Of a DNA stretch of 64,000 bases, positions 17,771 through 27,375 are shown in pieces. Location: the NCBI GenBank assembly GCA_016710585.1, contig JADJVN010000015.1, forward strand, positions 1 through 64,000, read 5' to 3'. Numbering within the stretch: position 1 is the first letter of the stretch; each line of letters opens with the position of its first letter. The DNA comes from Saprospiraceae bacterium. GTDB lineage: Bacteria > Bacteroidota > Bacteroidia > Chitinophagales > Saprospiraceae. The position numbers were made by a program, and so were the translations under genes. The notes below the pieces were generated by a model, which saw only the letters and a list, made by a program, of their open reading frames with translations, did not search any database and was not told where the DNA came from.

Positions 17771-20700
17771 TTATTTTGAATTAATGAATTGGAATGAGAT
17801 ATTGCGTTCGTTAAGGATGTTTACAGCTTCTATGAAATTGGATTTTATAGCAATAGCTTGGTGTATCAAAACAACATAATCTAGGTAGTTGATATCGCCT
17901 TGATCATATTGTTTTTGAGCTGTGTTGATCAATGTTTCCGCATTGCTGAGTCCTGTATTTTTATAATATTGGACGATTTCATTTTGACTCTGAATTTCAC
18001 TTTGAATTTTTTGAAATTGGTTTTGTAAAGAAAAGAATTCAATTTCGTATTGACTTTGGGCAATTTTAGAATAAATCTTTGATGATGCTATTCTTGATTT
18101 TTGTGCTTTCGAAAAAATCGGAATTGCAATGCCAATAGCAGCAGAATTAAATCTCTTTGATGCTGTATAATATTCATTGTTTGCTCCATTGCCTTTGAAA
18201 CTATTATTAAAGTAAGCGAGATTAAATTCTGGAAGTAGTTTTGATTTTTCGAATGCGGTTTGCGCAAATGCGATATTTTTTTGTTGATCTAATAGGCGCA
18301 AAAGTGGATTTGATAATAATCTGCTGCTATCCATTTTTGTCAAAGGAGAATAGATATAGCTTTCAACTGAAGGCTCATATTGTTTTGTTGAATTCAATAT
18401 TAACTGTAACTCTAATTGATTAATTTCTAATTCTTGTTGAATCTGCCTTAATTGGATGTTTGCATCCGCTTTTTGATTTTCAGCTGTGACATTTTCCAAG
18501 ATATTGCTTTCCCCTTTTTGTAAGCGAATCTTCGTCTTCTGATTGAATTTTGTAAACAAAGTATCCGTTTGTTGCAGAAGATTTTGTTTTTCCTTCAAGT
18601 ATGAATATCTGTAAAAAATCTGAGTGAGTAATTTTTTTATTTCGTATTCTTGAAGTGAGACTTTTAGTAAACTGGCTTGATAATCTTCTTGGAGCAATTT
18701 CTTTTGACTTTGATAAACTTTCGGTAATGAAAAGTTTTGAGCGATGCCTAATTTTAAATCATTGTATACACTATTGATCTGTCCATATTCAGCATTGAAA
18801 TCTGTTTTTGGGAGATCTGTGGATGAACTAATCAATTGCTTTGCATATTCCGTTTTCAATTGTTCATTTTTCAATTGATTGTTATTCTCCATTGCAATTT
18901 TGATAGCTTCCTCTAGCTTGATTTTCTGCTGAGAGAAACCAATTGCAGAACTTAATAAAAGTGAAATTAAAAGCATTGATTTGTTTGCGCGTGGTTTTCT
19001 TACAATTCCTTTTTCAAAAATAAGATATAATAAAGGTAAAATAAAAAGTGTAAGCAATGTCGCTAATAATAAGCCCCCAATTACAACTGTGGCCAATGGT
19101 CTTTGAACTTCAGCACCGGACCCATTGCTCAATGCCATAGGCAAAAATCCAAGTGATGCCACGAACGCTGTCATCAATACAGGTCGTAGTCGGACTCTGG
19201 TCCCTGTCATGACAACTTCTGTTAAATTTTCCATTCCTTGAGATTTTAATCTATTGAATTCTGAAATCAAAACAATTCCATTAAGAACAGCAACTCCAAA
19301 TAATGCAATAAATCCGACTCCTGCACTTATACTAAATGGCATGCCACGCAATGCTAAAGAAAAAATACCTCCAATAGCTGATAATGGGATTGCAGTATAG
19401 ATTAGTAAACCATGTTTTACAGAATTGAATGCAAAAAATAATAATATGAATATAAGTAATAATGAAACTGGAACTGCAATAAGCAATCGTTGCTTCGCTT
19501 GATTTAAGTTTTCAAAAGCACCTCCGTAGGTGACAAAATATCCTGCAGGAAATTTTAATTGAGATTCAGTTTTTTCTTGTAGTTCTTGCACAATAGATTG
19601 AACATCTCTATCCTTGATATTAAAGCCTACAACAATTCTTCTCATAGCATTTTCTCTTTGGATTTGATTTGGACCATCTTTGATGTCCACACTTGCCAAA
19701 TTGGAAAGCGGTATTTGTGTTCCGTTTGGAGTTGGAATCAATAAGTTCCTGACGTCTTCTAAATTTTTTCTCTCATTGTTCTCCAAACGAACGACAAGGT
19801 CAAATCTTTTTTCTTCTTCAAATACGAGTCCTGTAGTCTGACCTGCGAAGGCAGTGTTCACTACTTTATTAATGTCGTCAATAGAAAGATGATATTGCGC
19901 AATGAGTGGTCTATTGTATTCGATGATGATCTGGGGTAATCCAGTAACAGGTTCTACATAAAGATTGATCGATCCTTTGACTGTACTTATTATTTTGGCA
20001 AGTTTATCTGCATAGTTCGCAAGAGTATCTAGATTCTCTCCAAATATTTTGCAGACAACATCTTGTCTTGCTCCTGTCATGAGTTCATTAAATCGCATTT
20101 GAACAGGATACTGGAATCCTGCTGTAATACCGGGAACATCTTCGAGTGCTGTTCCCATCTTACTTGCCAATTCAGGAAATGTCTTTGCTGATGTCCATTC
20201 TTTTTTATCCTTTAGTATCACCATCATATCACTAGCTTCCATAGGCATAGGATCTGTAGGGACTTCACCACTTCCTATTTTTGTGACGATTTTGATTACC
20301 TCTGGAAACTGACTTTTTAAAGTGTGAGCTGCTTGCTTGACACCTTGAATGGTTGTATTTAGATTACTACCAGTAAGTACTCTTGTATCGACTGCAAAGT
20401 CACCCTCTTCTAGTGCAGGAATAAATTCTCCTCCAAGTGAACTAAGCACAAAAATCGAAATAATAAACATACTTATAACAGTGCCTATAATTAATTTGGG
20501 AAAACGAAGAATAATCTTCAAGACGCTATGATAGAGTTCTTCGACACGACTCATTATTTTATCAGAGATATTCATTTCATGTTTTAGTTTTTTTGATAGG
20601 AATAATGCACTCATCATTGGAATATAAGTCAGAGACAAAATAAAGGCACCCAGTAGGGCAAAAGCCACTGTTTGAGCCATTGGTTTGAACATTTTTCCTT

Positions 20701-22117
20701 CTATGCCTTCCAATGTAAAAATGGGTAAATAAACGATTAAAATAATAATCTGTCCAAAGACTGCACTATTCATCATTTTACTTGCAGAGTGTTTTACCTC
20801 TGTATCCATTTGATGTGAATGGAGCATCGTGACATGTTTATATTTATTATTGTGACCTAATTGATGCATTACAGCTTCTACAATGATCACTGCGCCATCG
20901 ACGATAAGTCCAAAGTCTAGTGCACCAAGGCTCATTAAATTTCCACTTACTCCAAAGAAGTTCATCAGACAAATGGCAAATAACATAGCGAGGGGAATGA
21001 CTGAGGCTACTAAAAATCCAGCCCTAAAATTTCCCAAGAAAAGGACTAATACAAAAACCACAATAAGTGCTCCTTCTAGTAGGTTTTTTTCAACTGTACT
21101 GATTGCATTATTTACCATTTTAGTTCGATCTAAGAATGGCTCGATTTCTACACCTTCTGGTAATGTTTTTTGGATTTGATCAATGCGTTCTTTGACATCT
21201 TTTATGACCTCGCTGCTATTAGCACCTTTGAGCATCATAACTACAGCGCCGGATACTTCAAGATCATCATTGTAAACCATAGCACCATAGCGTGTCGCAT
21301 AACCGATTTTGACTTCTGCGACATCCCTTATAAACAGTGGTGTTGCATTTTGTTTACTAGTAATACTAATGTTTTCAATATCTGAAATACTGCCTACTAA
21401 TCCTTCAGTTCGAATATATAAAACGGTTGGACCTTTCTCAATATAAGCACCACCAGTATTTTGATTATTTTTTTCAATGGCATTGAATACGTCATTAATT
21501 GTGATACCATATGCATTTAGTTTATTGGGCTTGATTGCGATTTCAAATTGTTTTAATTTCCCTCCAAAACTACTCACTTCTGCGACACCTTTTAATCCCA
21601 ATAATTGTCTTCTTACGATCCAATCCTGGATTGTCCGGAGTTGAATAGGATCAAATTTGTTTTCATATCCTTTTTTAGGTTTTACCATGTATTGGTATAT
21701 CTCTCCTAAGCCAGTTGAGACAGGGCCTAATGTGGGAGTTCCGATACCTGAAGGAATTTGAGTTTGCACCATTTGCAATCGTTCAGCCACTTGCTGACGA
21801 GCCCAATAGATGTCTGTCGCATCATCAAATACAATCGTCACCAATGATAATCCAAATCGTGAAAAACTTCGGATTTCTTTCAATCCCGAAATATTGCTAT
21901 TTGCTTGTTCTATGGGAAAGGTTATTAATCGTTCAATGTCTGTGGCACCAAATGATGGCGCGATGGTGATTACTTGAACTTGATTGTTTGTAATGTCAGG
22001 AACGGCATCTATTGGTAGTTTTGTGGCTTGATAACTACCAAAGCCGATGAGGGCAATTACAAATAGCCCGATGATGAGTTTATTCTTTACAGAAAACTCA
22101 ATAATATGTGAAAGCAT
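17771..22117 (-). CDS. CzcA/CusA heavy-metal RND pump fused to TolC-like outer-membrane factor
   Basis: 1448 residues. Residues 1 to about 1040 are a complete HME-RND transporter (KLPIDAVPDITNNQVQV; DFGLIVDGAVIIVEA in TM4; PIFTLEGIEGKMFKPMAQTV; GFIALFGVAVLNGIVLIS). The TM4 motif resembles the divalent-cation CzcA pattern more than copper CusA. From about 1045 a second signal-like hydrophobic segment (MLLISLLLSSAIGFSQQ) introduces a TolC/CusC-like domain of long coiled helices (IKLEEAIKIAMENNNQLKNE). Such fusions are known in Bacteroidota; they join inner-membrane pump and outer-membrane channel in one polypeptide. Adaptor gene follows, small accessory gene precedes. Confidence 0.92.
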   Translation of the reverse strand: MLSHIIEFSVKNKLIIGLFVIALIGFGSYQATKLPIDAVPDITNNQVQVITIAPSFGATDIERLITFPIEQANSNISGLKEIRSFSRFGLSLVTIVFDDATDIYWARQQVAERLQMVQTQIPSGIGTPTLGPVSTGLGEIYQYMVKPKKGYENKFDPIQLRTIQDWIVRRQLLGLKGVAEVSSFGGKLKQFEIAIKPNKLNAYGITINDVFNAIEKNNQNTGGAYIEKGPTVLYIRTEGLVGSISDIENISITSKQNATPLFIRDVAEVKIGYATRYGAMVYNDDLEVSGAVVMMLKGANSSEVIKDVKERIDQIQKTLPEGVEIEPFLDRTKMVNNAISTVEKNLLEGALIVVFVLVLFLGNFRAGFLVASVIPLAMLFAICLMNFFGVSGNLMSLGALDFGLIVDGAVIIVEAVMHQLGHNNKYKHVTMLHSHQMDTEVKHSASKMMNSAVFGQIIILIVYLPIFTLEGIEGKMFKPMAQTVAFALLGAFILSLTYIPMMSALFLSKKLKHEMNISDKIMSRVEELYHSVLKIILRFPKLIIGTVISMFIISIFVLSSLGGEFIPALEEGDFAVDTRVLTGSNLNTTIQGVKQAAHTLKSQFPEVIKIVTKIGSGEVPTDPMPMEASDMMVILKDKKEWTSAKTFPELASKMGTALEDVPGITAGFQYPVQMRFNELMTGARQDVVCKIFGENLDTLANYADKLAKIISTVKGSINLYVEPVTGLPQIIIEYNRPLIAQYHLSIDDINKVVNTAFAGQTTGLVFEEEKRFDLVVRLENNERKNLEDVRNLLIPTPNGTQIPLSNLASVDIKDGPNQIQRENAMRRIVVGFNIKDRDVQSIVQELQEKTESQLKFPAGYFVTYGGAFENLNQAKQRLLIAVPVSLLLIFILLFFAFNSVKHGLLIYTAIPLSAIGGIFSLALRGMPFSISAGVGFIALFGVAVLNGIVLISEFNRLKSQGMENLTEVVMTGTRVRLRPVLMTAFVASLGFLPMALSNGSGAEVQRPLATVVIGGLLLATLLTLFILPLLYLIFEKGIVRKPRANKSMLLISLLLSSAIGFSQQKIKLEEAIKIAMENNNQLKNEQLKTEYAKQLISSSTDLPKTDFNAEYGQINSVYNDLKLGIAQNFSLPKVYQSQKKLLQEDYQASLLKVSLQEYEIKKLLTQIFYRYSYLKEKQNLLQQTDTLFTKFNQKTKIRLQKGESNILENVTAENQKADANIQLRQIQQELEINQLELQLILNSTKQYEPSVESYIYSPLTKMDSSRLLSNPLLRLLDQQKNIAFAQTAFEKSKLLPEFNLAYFNNSFKGNGANNEYYTASKRFNSAAIGIAIPIFSKAQKSRIASSKIYSKIAQSQYEIEFFSLQNQFQKIQSEIQSQNEIVQYYKNTGLSNAETLINTAQKQYDQGDINYLDYVVLIHQAIAIKSNFIEAVNILNERNISFQFINSK

Positions 22118-22205
22118 AATCTTGTCTTGTTAAAATAATTTGAAATAAAATATCTTGCTTACGCCTGTTAGTCGTGAAAGCTAAAAATTTAAGAAATAAA
22201 ATTAT

Positions 22206-22591
22206 TTAACAAGCTTTAGGAGGCTGCCAGATTGAGGATAAAAAAGAAGATGCATTCATATTGTGGTGATCAAAAAATTTCTGTGTACCTTCTTTTATAG
22301 GTGCGACATCAAATGGCTCGAAATAAGTACAAGGTGTGTAAAATGAAATAAAATTTATCGTAGATTCTCCAGTTGACTTGAAAGGCAACTTCATGTCTTG
22401 TGCATAATCTTCATCTATTGGATTCCCATTTAAATAATGCATCTCAAGGAAATCTAAAAAGCTGATCTCTTTATCTTGTATTCTGTGTTCTTGGAAATGG
22501 CTTAAAAGCATAGGAAGCTTCAGTATTTCAATCACTTGTGTGGTTGAAACAACATAAAGTACGAGAAAAAATATTGCAAATCCTTTTTCAC
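22206..22591 (-). CDS. small exported protein linked to metal RND pump, likely frameshifted start
   Basis: From 22535 down, 109 residues read without a break (LPMLLSHFQEHRIQDKEISF ... SSIWQPPKAC). Proteins of this pattern commonly precede CusA-type pumps in Bacteroidota; function unknown. Upstream the frame stays open and encodes a signal peptide (GFAIFFLVLYVVSTTQV). A GTG at 22589-22591 becomes the start (VKKGFAIFF) if one A is added to the A5 run at 22584-22588. I therefore place the start there with a probable homopolymer error. The pump gene follows by about 90 bases. Confidence 0.6.
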
Positions 22592-22819
22592 CTATGCAAA
22601 GATAAGATTAATAGCTTAAGTCAATAATAAATAACACAAGGGGAGAGGAATTGTTTTATAAAATGGCGTAGATACTTATAGATTTATTGTGTTTTTATTT
22701 TACCATTTAAATTTTATTAAATAGAATTTGACATTTTTATAAGAATAGACGATAATTGTATCCTAAATACATTTCGTCCTCAAATGAAATGACTTTATTG
22801 GCCGCACAACTAAATTAAT

Positions 22820-23140
22820 ATGGAAGAAATTCTTGAAACCATTCTGCTTGAAAGTAAAAAGAGCACTTTTTTGATGGATTTGATCAAATATAATGATCAG
22901 CAGCTCTATGTTCAAATAATTCAGACTACCCATTCTGAATACAAAGAATCCACTCAACATCGGATTAAAATTAATCCTAAGTTGTTAACTGATATTATTA
23001 GTGTTCTCCAAACTTATAAAATGAGTATTGAAAAAGCGAAATACGCTCCATCTTTTTTAATAAAAAATTCTATTCCAAGAATTTCGGACAATCGATTTTT
23101 ATCAGAAACAGATGCACAGGAAATCCAGAATCGGTATTAA
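22820..23140 (+). CDS. hypothetical protein, probable DUF3276/PUR-alpha-like, truncated by MITE
   Basis: 106 residues. An amphipathic beta-rich start (EILETILLESKKSTFLMDLIKYNDQQLYVQIIQTTHSEYK) and a helix (NPKLLTDIISVLQTYKMSIE) recall the PUR-alpha/DUF3276 type of small nucleic-acid binding protein. This is recalled from pattern, not verified. The frame ends (DAQEIQNRY, stop) exactly where a palindromic 161-bp element begins; after it an ORF fragment continues with KGINLQDLAIQFNTKVLFIK. I infer the two halves were one gene split by the insertion. Confidence 0.6.
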   Translation: MEEILETILLESKKSTFLMDLIKYNDQQLYVQIIQTTHSEYKESTQHRIKINPKLLTDIISVLQTYKMSIEKAKYAPSFLIKNSIPRISDNRFLSETDAQEIQNRY

Positions 23141-23301
23141 TACCAAAGTGAAATACACCCTAGTCCAATATTATGCGATAAATCCGCCCATACTTCGTTA
23201 CAAATCCTCGATGTAGTGACCCACTACATCTCTGGTTTGCGCCTAGTCTGGACAAATTTCTCATCATAATATTTTGAACTATTATATAATTCACTTTGGT
23301 A
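23141..23301. mobile_element. 161-bp nested palindromic element (MITE-like)
   Basis: The ends are perfect 12-bp inverted repeats, TACCAAAGTGAA (23141-23152) and TTCACTTTGGTA (23290-23301). Inside, AATATTATG pairs with CATAATATT, and the centre is the perfect hairpin GATGTAGTG-acc-CACTACATC (23210-23230). It has no coding capacity. The flanks carry GGTATTAAT on both sides. It looks like a non-autonomous transposon mobilised in trans. Confidence 0.7.
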
Positions 23302-23456
23302 TAAAAGGTATTAATCTACAGGATTTGGCGATACAATTTAATACCAAGGTATTATTCATTAAACAAATTCTAAGATCGAGGGGAATAGAAATTTGTGATT
23401 TTAAATTGCCTAAATTTTATCTCAGAACTAGATTTCGATTTAGAAAAAGGAAATAA
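23301..23456 (+). pseudogene. 3' fragment of the split small gene
   Basis: In frame from 23301: KGINLQDLAIQFNTKVLFIK then QILRSRGIEICDFKLPKFYL and a basic tail RTRFRFRKRK. The first 28 residues resemble the small HTH found at the N-terminus of IF-2. The fragment has no good start of its own (a TTG lies inside the MITE) and plausibly is the C-terminus of the 22820 gene. It could be a separate 60-aa gene starting at 23274. Confidence 0.45.
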
Positions 23457-23469
23457 TTTTTCTTTTTAA

Positions 23470-23520
23470 AGCAAAAAAGCATCCAGCTTGGTTTGGACCA
23501 AATCTGGATGCTTAATTTCT
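23470..23520. terminator. bidirectional hairpin terminator
   Basis: AAGCATCCAG at 23477-23486 pairs with CTGGATGCTT at 23504-23513, with A- and T-rich flanks. It lies between converging genes and can serve both. Confidence 0.75.
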
Positions 23521-23534
23521 TTAATATTGTTTTC

Positions 23535-26500
23535 TTATTTTATTAAGATTATTTTGCCTTCAATCTCTTGATTTTTCATTTTTACTTTGTAAATATAAGT
23601 GCCATGATGGGGTAGGAGATTGGACTCAATCCACCAAATGTTTTGATTTTTTTCTACAATTTTATCTGAGCTATAGATTCTCTTCCCGCTGAGATCAAAG
23701 ATGTCTAAATTTGCTACACCACTTTCGATAGCATCAAATTGCATATAACATTTATACTTAAATGGATTTGGCATCACATTCCAATTGCTAATGATATCTG
23801 TCTGGACAGAATTATTTCCAAAACTCAACTTTAGCCTGTCTGCTATTCCATTACCTGTATAAAGTTCAGATCTTCTACTTCCATTTTCGAAATGTAGTAT
23901 TTGATCTAAGCTTTTATTAGTTTTAGATTTCCAAACAAAGCGCAAGATACGATCTGATTGCTTAGATTTGATCACCTCAGGGAAGATCATTGACATAAAG
24001 AAAGATCCATTTTTTATTGAGTAATTTTCTGATTTAATTTCATCTCCTTCAAGATTACTGAGGAATTCATGTATTGACTCAAGTTCCAATTCATTCTGAT
24101 CAAAATCAAATCCAAGTTGGAATCCTTCGATGTCTGTATTTTTACCGATATGAATGTCTTGGATAACCTTTTCAGATTTTTGCACTGTTTTGTTTTCAAA
24201 GATGAAATCATGTATGCGCAATCTTGATTGTGCCTCTACTTCAAGTAGATTAGAATTTTGAGCACTGACATCTCCAATTTTAATTGCTTTAAAATCCAAT
24301 CTCAAATCATGATTTAATTGATCGTTGTCATATCGCTCCAATAGATCTGATTCTAGTGGATTATTCATATCGTCATATTGCTGCTTTGAAGAAATGAATC
24401 GGTACGAAGTGTTGTGAGGTAAATCACTCACTTTTCCTAATATCAACTTTCTCAGCCATACCATATCACTTGTGGTTACAGAGCCATTATTATCTAAGTC
24501 TGCACTGATCCATTCTTCTGGATTGCTGAAGCTTTTTATTCCTAGAATATGTTTTTGGATTCGAAGGATATCATTAGTCGATAAGCCTTCTAGCCACTGA
24601 TCATTTTTGTAAGGTTTGATGTTTACAAAATCTTTGTAATTTAATTGCGAGAAGACATATTCACCAATATTATTTACGTTTGTCGTTCTATTGTGAGAAC
24701 TCAAATTGATATCAATATCAGGGACTATTGCTCCATTTACTGTTTTAATGAGTCCATAGATACCTACACCATTGAATAGGGTAGAGCAATTATTAAAAGG
24801 ATCTCGCACATATACAGTGGCCGGGCATATTCCGATATTACCTGCTGAATCTTGCACAAATATTTGAAAAACAAATGTATCAGGTGGTGAGGTCAAGTCT
24901 CTACAATGGATGACACGACAAGTATCATTGAAGTTACCTATACTAAATGAAATTCGCAGCCTATTGCTAGGGGTACAATTGTCAGTATAATTCACTAATA
25001 GATTTCTAGCTGTTAGTTTGATACTATCAGCACTTGGCATGATTGTATCCAATAATTTGCATTGAATGAGCGGATTAATTTGATCTAGAACAATTATGTT
25101 CGTCGTATCTCTTGTGATATTATTACATCCATCTCTTGCTGTAAAAATTATTCGAGTTCTGCCAGGAGGAAAAATATCTGAAGCATTTGCACCTCTATTG
25201 TTGTAAGAATTTGTAACGGTCACCATGCTGTTACATCCAGTAACAATAGCTGAACGGAGTATAACCCACCTAGAGCATGAATCTCTTACTGATGCAATAG
25301 TGGTATCGTTTGGTCCAATTAATATTGGCCCTATAAAATTATCTAATACGATGATTTGCGTATCTCTTGCAGTTCTTCTTGGAGTGCAGGTATTGTATGC
25401 TAGCCAATATCTTTCAATGTATCTACAACTGTCATTGCGTACACGGACATTAGAGTTGGTAAAAGTATAATATACACTGAGGCAACTATCGCGTGGATTT
25501 GAAGGCCTACTTCTTATACTATCTGGATGATTACTTCTACAGTTACTAATGTTAGTATCTCTTGGCCAAATGATATGCGCCGCGTTAAATACATAATTAT
25601 TGACTATTGTAATAGTTTGCCTACAAGTAGAATCAATTCTGCCATCGACATAATAGATAAAGAATTTTCTAGTCACTGTCCCTTCTCTACAACTGTCTAT
25701 TCTTATACTATCTCTAAATGCTGTCCTAATGGTGTCATTACAACCAACTCCTGAAGGGACGATTCTTCCTGTAAGACTTAGATCTCTAAAATTTGCAGTA
25801 CAGCTTAATGTAATTGGAGCTGGACATATTGGAGGTGGCATTCCGTTTTTATTTTGTAGCACGATCTCCATCATGCAAAAATTTGAATTCCCAGATTCAT
25901 CTCTCGCTTGAACGACGATCATTTGAGTTCTCGTTAAATCTGAACAACAAAAACAAATCGTGTCTCTAAAAATAGTGTCTTGTGGTCTTGAGCATCCTGC
26001 TGTCATTCTTCTTATCAAAATTGTATCTATACCACAATTATCTGATATACTTCCAAGCCTAGCAATTTGGTCAGCCGATATACATGCAAAGCCTAATTGA
26101 TCCAAAGATAAAATGACCCTTGGTAAGCATAGCATAGTTGGGGCGATGGCATCACGAACGGTGATCGTGGATAGACAAGTATCTGAATTTCCGCAAGGAT
26201 CCATTGCTATATAATTCATTGAATGCGTTCCTACACTCAACGAAAGGGTATTACCCGGACGCGCAAGGTAGATGCTATCTACTCTCACAAAATATTGTAT
26301 TAAAGCACTTGGGCTACAAGCATCAGTTGCTGTAGGTGTAGGAATTATGTAGTTAACATTGCATGTACTCGATGATGTAAATAATGTAATATCTGCAGGG
26401 CAATTTATTATGGGACTAGTTGTATCTGCAACTGTAATTTGTTGAGTTGCCATGACATTAGTTCTAGTACACCAATCCATTACTATCCATAATCTATTGA

Positions 26501-27332
26501 TCTTGTACATACCACCACAAATGAAGATACTATCATCTGAATGTGTAGCAAGTAATTCGCAGAATGGGTCTATTGGTAATCCAAATAGCGTAGGTGCATT
26601 TAATGAACTTAAGTTCGGATTAGGACAATAAACAGTCGTGTCATTTGGAAATACAACACTATCTAATGTGGCTTTTTTAAAGTAAATATCACCTGTACAA
26701 GAAGATGTATTATTGTAGTTATCCGTTGCGCGCCAAGTAAGATGAGCTATAGCAGTATATCGAGGATGACAAGTTAATTTTTCATAACGTAAATCATAAA
26801 CGACGGTCGGACTTGCATCACAATTATCTAATGCGACAACGAATCTTGAATAATCATATGTGAATGGATCTTCTGTACAAGGAATCGTATCACTATTGCA
26901 TGTGATTCTTGGCATCAATTTATCTTCAACCATTACAGTAGACCAACAGCTTTGACCCGTAATCGTGTCTAGGACTGTAGCCATAATAGATCTTCCTGCA
27001 TCGCTGCAAGTAATGATTCTTGATCCTGTATGGTTGGCATAGACTTTGAATTGTGCATAACTTGGTTGAGGATCAGCTAATAGCATACTGGCTGTTAGCA
27101 ATCCTGTTCCATCTGCACCTAAAGATAATTGAACAAGGCCTTTGCATGCAAGTGGAGGCATTGCTTCCATGCATGTATAGGCATTACAATCACTATTCAG
27201 TAAAGGCTTTTCTTTTGGAGAAGCCTTCACCTGAACAGCAAACATCAATAAATAAATCCATGTTAATCTTACAAATAATGTAGCACTAACATTTTGTTTT
27301 GGGATGGGATTTACTTGAGCTAAACGTTTCAT
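23535..27332 (-). CDS. giant secreted HYR-repeat protein with dockerin-like segment and T9SS sorting domain
   Basis: About 1265 residues from the ATG at 27332, which gives a better signal region than the ATG at 27368. The body is a chain of HYR/Ig-like modules recognisable by recurring SPIINCPADITL, DACSPSALIQY, TDNCTPSNR and DTTIASV patterns with many paired cysteines. A carboxypeptidase-regulatory-like stretch (GLIKTVNGAIVPDIDINLSS) follows. Then comes a dockerin-like pair of calcium loops (DILRIQKHILGIK; ADLDNNGSVTTSDMVWLRKL). The C-terminal 80 residues (NVMPNPFKYKCYMQF ... GTYIYKVKMKNQEIEGKIIL) are a type IX secretion sorting domain. It is likely a cell-surface adhesin or structural protein, 43 bases after its paralogue. 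Confidence 0.85.
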   Translation of the reverse strand: MKRLAQVNPIPKQNVSATLFVRLTWIYLLMFAVQVKASPKEKPLLNSDCNAYTCMEAMPPLACKGLVQLSLGADGTGLLTASMLLADPQPSYAQFKVYANHTGSRIITCSDAGRSIMATVLDTITGQSCWSTVMVEDKLMPRITCNSDTIPCTEDPFTYDYSRFVVALDNCDASPTVVYDLRYEKLTCHPRYTAIAHLTWRATDNYNNTSSCTGDIYFKKATLDSVVFPNDTTVYCPNPNLSSLNAPTLFGLPIDPFCELLATHSDDSIFICGGMYKINRLWIVMDWCTRTNVMATQQITVADTTSPIINCPADITLFTSSSTCNVNYIIPTPTATDACSPSALIQYFVRVDSIYLARPGNTLSLSVGTHSMNYIAMDPCGNSDTCLSTITVRDAIAPTMLCLPRVILSLDQLGFACISADQIARLGSISDNCGIDTILIRRMTAGCSRPQDTIFRDTICFCCSDLTRTQMIVVQARDESGNSNFCMMEIVLQNKNGMPPPICPAPITLSCTANFRDLSLTGRIVPSGVGCNDTIRTAFRDSIRIDSCREGTVTRKFFIYYVDGRIDSTCRQTITIVNNYVFNAAHIIWPRDTNISNCRSNHPDSIRSRPSNPRDSCLSVYYTFTNSNVRVRNDSCRYIERYWLAYNTCTPRRTARDTQIIVLDNFIGPILIGPNDTTIASVRDSCSRWVILRSAIVTGCNSMVTVTNSYNNRGANASDIFPPGRTRIIFTARDGCNNITRDTTNIIVLDQINPLIQCKLLDTIMPSADSIKLTARNLLVNYTDNCTPSNRLRISFSIGNFNDTCRVIHCRDLTSPPDTFVFQIFVQDSAGNIGICPATVYVRDPFNNCSTLFNGVGIYGLIKTVNGAIVPDIDINLSSHNRTTNVNNIGEYVFSQLNYKDFVNIKPYKNDQWLEGLSTNDILRIQKHILGIKSFSNPEEWISADLDNNGSVTTSDMVWLRKLILGKVSDLPHNTSYRFISSKQQYDDMNNPLESDLLERYDNDQLNHDLRLDFKAIKIGDVSAQNSNLLEVEAQSRLRIHDFIFENKTVQKSEKVIQDIHIGKNTDIEGFQLGFDFDQNELELESIHEFLSNLEGDEIKSENYSIKNGSFFMSMIFPEVIKSKQSDRILRFVWKSKTNKSLDQILHFENGSRRSELYTGNGIADRLKLSFGNNSVQTDIISNWNVMPNPFKYKCYMQFDAIESGVANLDIFDLSGKRIYSSDKIVEKNQNIWWIESNLLPHHGTYIYKVKMKNQEIEGKIILIK

Positions 27333-27375
27333 TTTAATGAGTTTTATAGTATGAGGTACTAAATTCAATTTTTTA

